Origin: Pseudomonadota bacterium | GTDB taxonomy: Bacteria; Pseudomonadota; Alphaproteobacteria; Acetobacterales; Acetobacteraceae | DNA length: 64,000 bases | NCBI GenBank assembly: GCA_021798915.1 | Contig: JAJZBM010000008.1 | Span: 1 to 64,000 of the forward strand | Direction of reading: 5' to 3' | Shown here: in pieces, positions 62,842 through 64,000 of the stretch | Layout: each line of letters begins with the position of its first letter | How positions within the stretch are numbered: position 1 is the stretch's first letter | Notes under the pieces: model-generated | The model's database searches: none | Told to the model about the DNA's origin: nothing | Seen by the model: only the letters and a program-made list of their open reading frames with translations | Program-made: the position numbers and the translations under genes

Positions 62842-64000
62842 TCAGCCCTCGCTGCCGGCGGCGAGGCTCGGCGCCGCGCTATCGGCGAGACCGGCTTCCT
62901 GGGCGAGAAACCCCTCGAACACCAGCAAAAGCCAGAGCGCGGTGCTGTGATCGAAGCGCCCGCTCTCATGCTCGCGCACCAGGCGGGTCAGCGCCTCGGG
63001 TTGAAAGAGGCCGCTATCCAGCATCGCCTCGCCCATCAGCCGGGCATGCAGACGCGGCGCGCCGGCGCGGAATTGCGCCGCGAGCGGCATCGCGAAGCCC
63101 TGTTTGCGGCGATGGAGGATTTCCCCCGGGACATACGGGGCCAGCGCCCGCTTGAGCACGTCCTTGCCGCTGCCGCCACGGAGTTTCAGCGCCTGCGGCA
63201 GGGCGAACCCCCATGCGACGAAATCGCGATCGAGCAGCGGCGCGCGCGCCTCGAGCGAGACCGCCATGCTGGCGCGATCGACCTTCACCAGGATATCGCC
63301 GGGGAGGTAGGTGTTGATATCGACATATTGCGCTTGCGCGAGCGGCGAGGCGTCCTCGCGCTCGGCCATCAGGGCGAGGATGCGCGCGCCAGGGTCGTGG
63401 CCGTCGAGCCGGGCGCGGAGCCCTGGCGATAGCAGGGCGCGGCGCCGCGCCTCATGCACCTTGGTCACGGTGCGGTAATAGCCGAGCGCCGAATCGAGGC
63501 TGATCTCGGTCAGCGTGTGCTTGGCGCGGAGCCAGCGCGGCGCGCGGTCGAGCTTGGGATAGGCGCGGGCGAGCGGGGCGAGGGCGTGGCGGCGAAGCGC
63601 GGCCGGAAGCAGCCGCCGCACCGCTTCGGCGAGGACGTGGAAGCGATAGCGCCGATAGCCGCCGAGCACCTCGTCGCCGCCATCGCCGGAAAGGGCGACG
63701 GTGACGTGCCGGCGGGCGAGGGCGCAGACATCGCGGGTCGGGACCGAGGAGTGATCGCCGAACGGCTCGCCGAACATCCGCGCCTGATCACGGGCGGCGG
63801 CGATATAGTCGATCTCGGTCGCATCGGTGTGGTGGTTTGTGTGGTAGCGTTGCGCCATCAGGGCAGCGTAGGGACGTTCGTCGGCGTCACCGGGGAAGCC
63901 GATGGTGAAGGTATCGAGCGGCGTCCGCCGCATCCCGGCGGCGCGGGCGACGACGGCGCTCGAATCGACGCCGCCGGAAAGAAAGGCGCCGAGCGGCACA
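62842..64000 (-). CDS. asnB: Asparagine synthase (glutamine-hydrolysing), N-terminus beyond window
   Basis: 386 codons of the C-terminal synthase domain are in view; the glutaminase part lies to the right. The PP-loop is FLSGGVDSSAV, then VALSGDGGDEVLGGYRRYRF, YLPGDILVKVDRASMAVSLE and ARAPLLDRDFVAW, as in AsnB. XrtA loci often carry amidotransferase-like AsnB copies, so it may belong to the exopolysaccharide system instead of making asparagine; the full sequence is needed. The last 25 residues are Ala/Ser-rich. Confidence 0.9.
   Translation of the reverse strand, partial: VPLGAFLSGGVDSSAVVARAAGMRRTPLDTFTIGFPGDADERPYAALMAQRYHTNHHTDATEIDYIAAARDQARMFGEPFGDHSSVPTRDVCALARRHVTVALSGDGGDEVLGGYRRYRFHVLAEAVRRLLPAALRRHALAPLARAYPKLDRAPRWLRAKHTLTEISLDSALGYYRTVTKVHEARRRALLSPGLRARLDGHDPGARILALMAEREDASPLAQAQYVDINTYLPGDILVKVDRASMAVSLEARAPLLDRDFVAWGFALPQALKLRGGSGKDVLKRALAPYVPGEILHRRKQGFAMPLAAQFRAGAPRLHARLMGEAMLDSGLFQPEALTRLVREHESGRFDHSTALWLLLVFEGFLAQEAGLADSAAPSLAAGSEG

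Overview
The window is GC-rich, gene-dense DNA that looks like an alphaproteobacterial chromosome. GcrA, an ATP12-family F1-ATPase chaperone, a PmtA-type phospholipid methyltransferase and the miaB-phoH-ybeY-corC order all point to Alphaproteobacteria. The combination of an exosortase A (XrtA) exopolysaccharide locus with tetrahydromethanopterin (H4MPT) cofactor genes, plus dispersed A/T-rich hairpin elements between genes, suggests Rhodospirillales, probably Acetobacteraceae, with C1 metabolism. The taxonomic call is an inference from gene content, not from a search.

Layout. 1-3200 (minus strand): end of a polysaccharide ABC-transporter permease, a glycine-zipper lipoprotein, an HTH/shikimate-kinase fusion regulator and tyrS. 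3273-4352: anmK. 4454-5014: an isolated AT-rich gene of unknown function. 5117-12580: peroxiredoxin, YqgE, the miaB-phoH-ybeY-corC block, gcrA, a cold-shock gene and a phospholipid methyltransferase. 12624-19863 (minus): seven genes with overlapping or near-touching ends (photolyase, phosphoesterase, rarA, rluC-type, AsmA, ATP12, acylphosphatase). 20046-22351: a Nudix gene and murJ. 22459-25353 (minus): clpS and clpA. 25519-28076 (minus): five overlapping genes encoding a glycosyltransferase, an SH3 protein and a three-piece Co-type nitrile hydratase/thiocyanate hydrolase-like enzyme. 28159-33906: an ELM1-family protein, a 639-residue protein of unknown function, a GntR regulator, an FkbM methyltransferase and a glycosyltransferase.

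33917-58258 is a nearly complete XrtA/PEP-CTERM-type exopolysaccharide locus built as two divergent arms around a tRNA-Val gene and a 557-bp intergenic region. The minus arm carries the export lipoprotein, chain-length protein, tyrosine kinase, outer-membrane protein, ATPase, deacetylase, FemAB-like protein, glycosyltransferase and exosortase A. The plus arm carries the initiating sugar transferase, the PrsK/PrsR two-component system, the TPR protein PrsT, a Wzy-like ligase/polymerase, a tiny membrane protein, a glycosyltransferase and a methyltransferase. A Wzx-like flippase converges on it. No protein with a recognisable PEP-CTERM tail is encoded in the window.

58427-62718 (minus) holds five overlapping genes of the archaeal-type H4MPT set: an MfnB-dihydroneopterin aldolase fusion, an MfnE-like kinase, a DmrB/AfpA-like flavoprotein, a dihydropteroate-synthase-like protein and a DUF447 protein. 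An asparagine synthase runs off the right edge.
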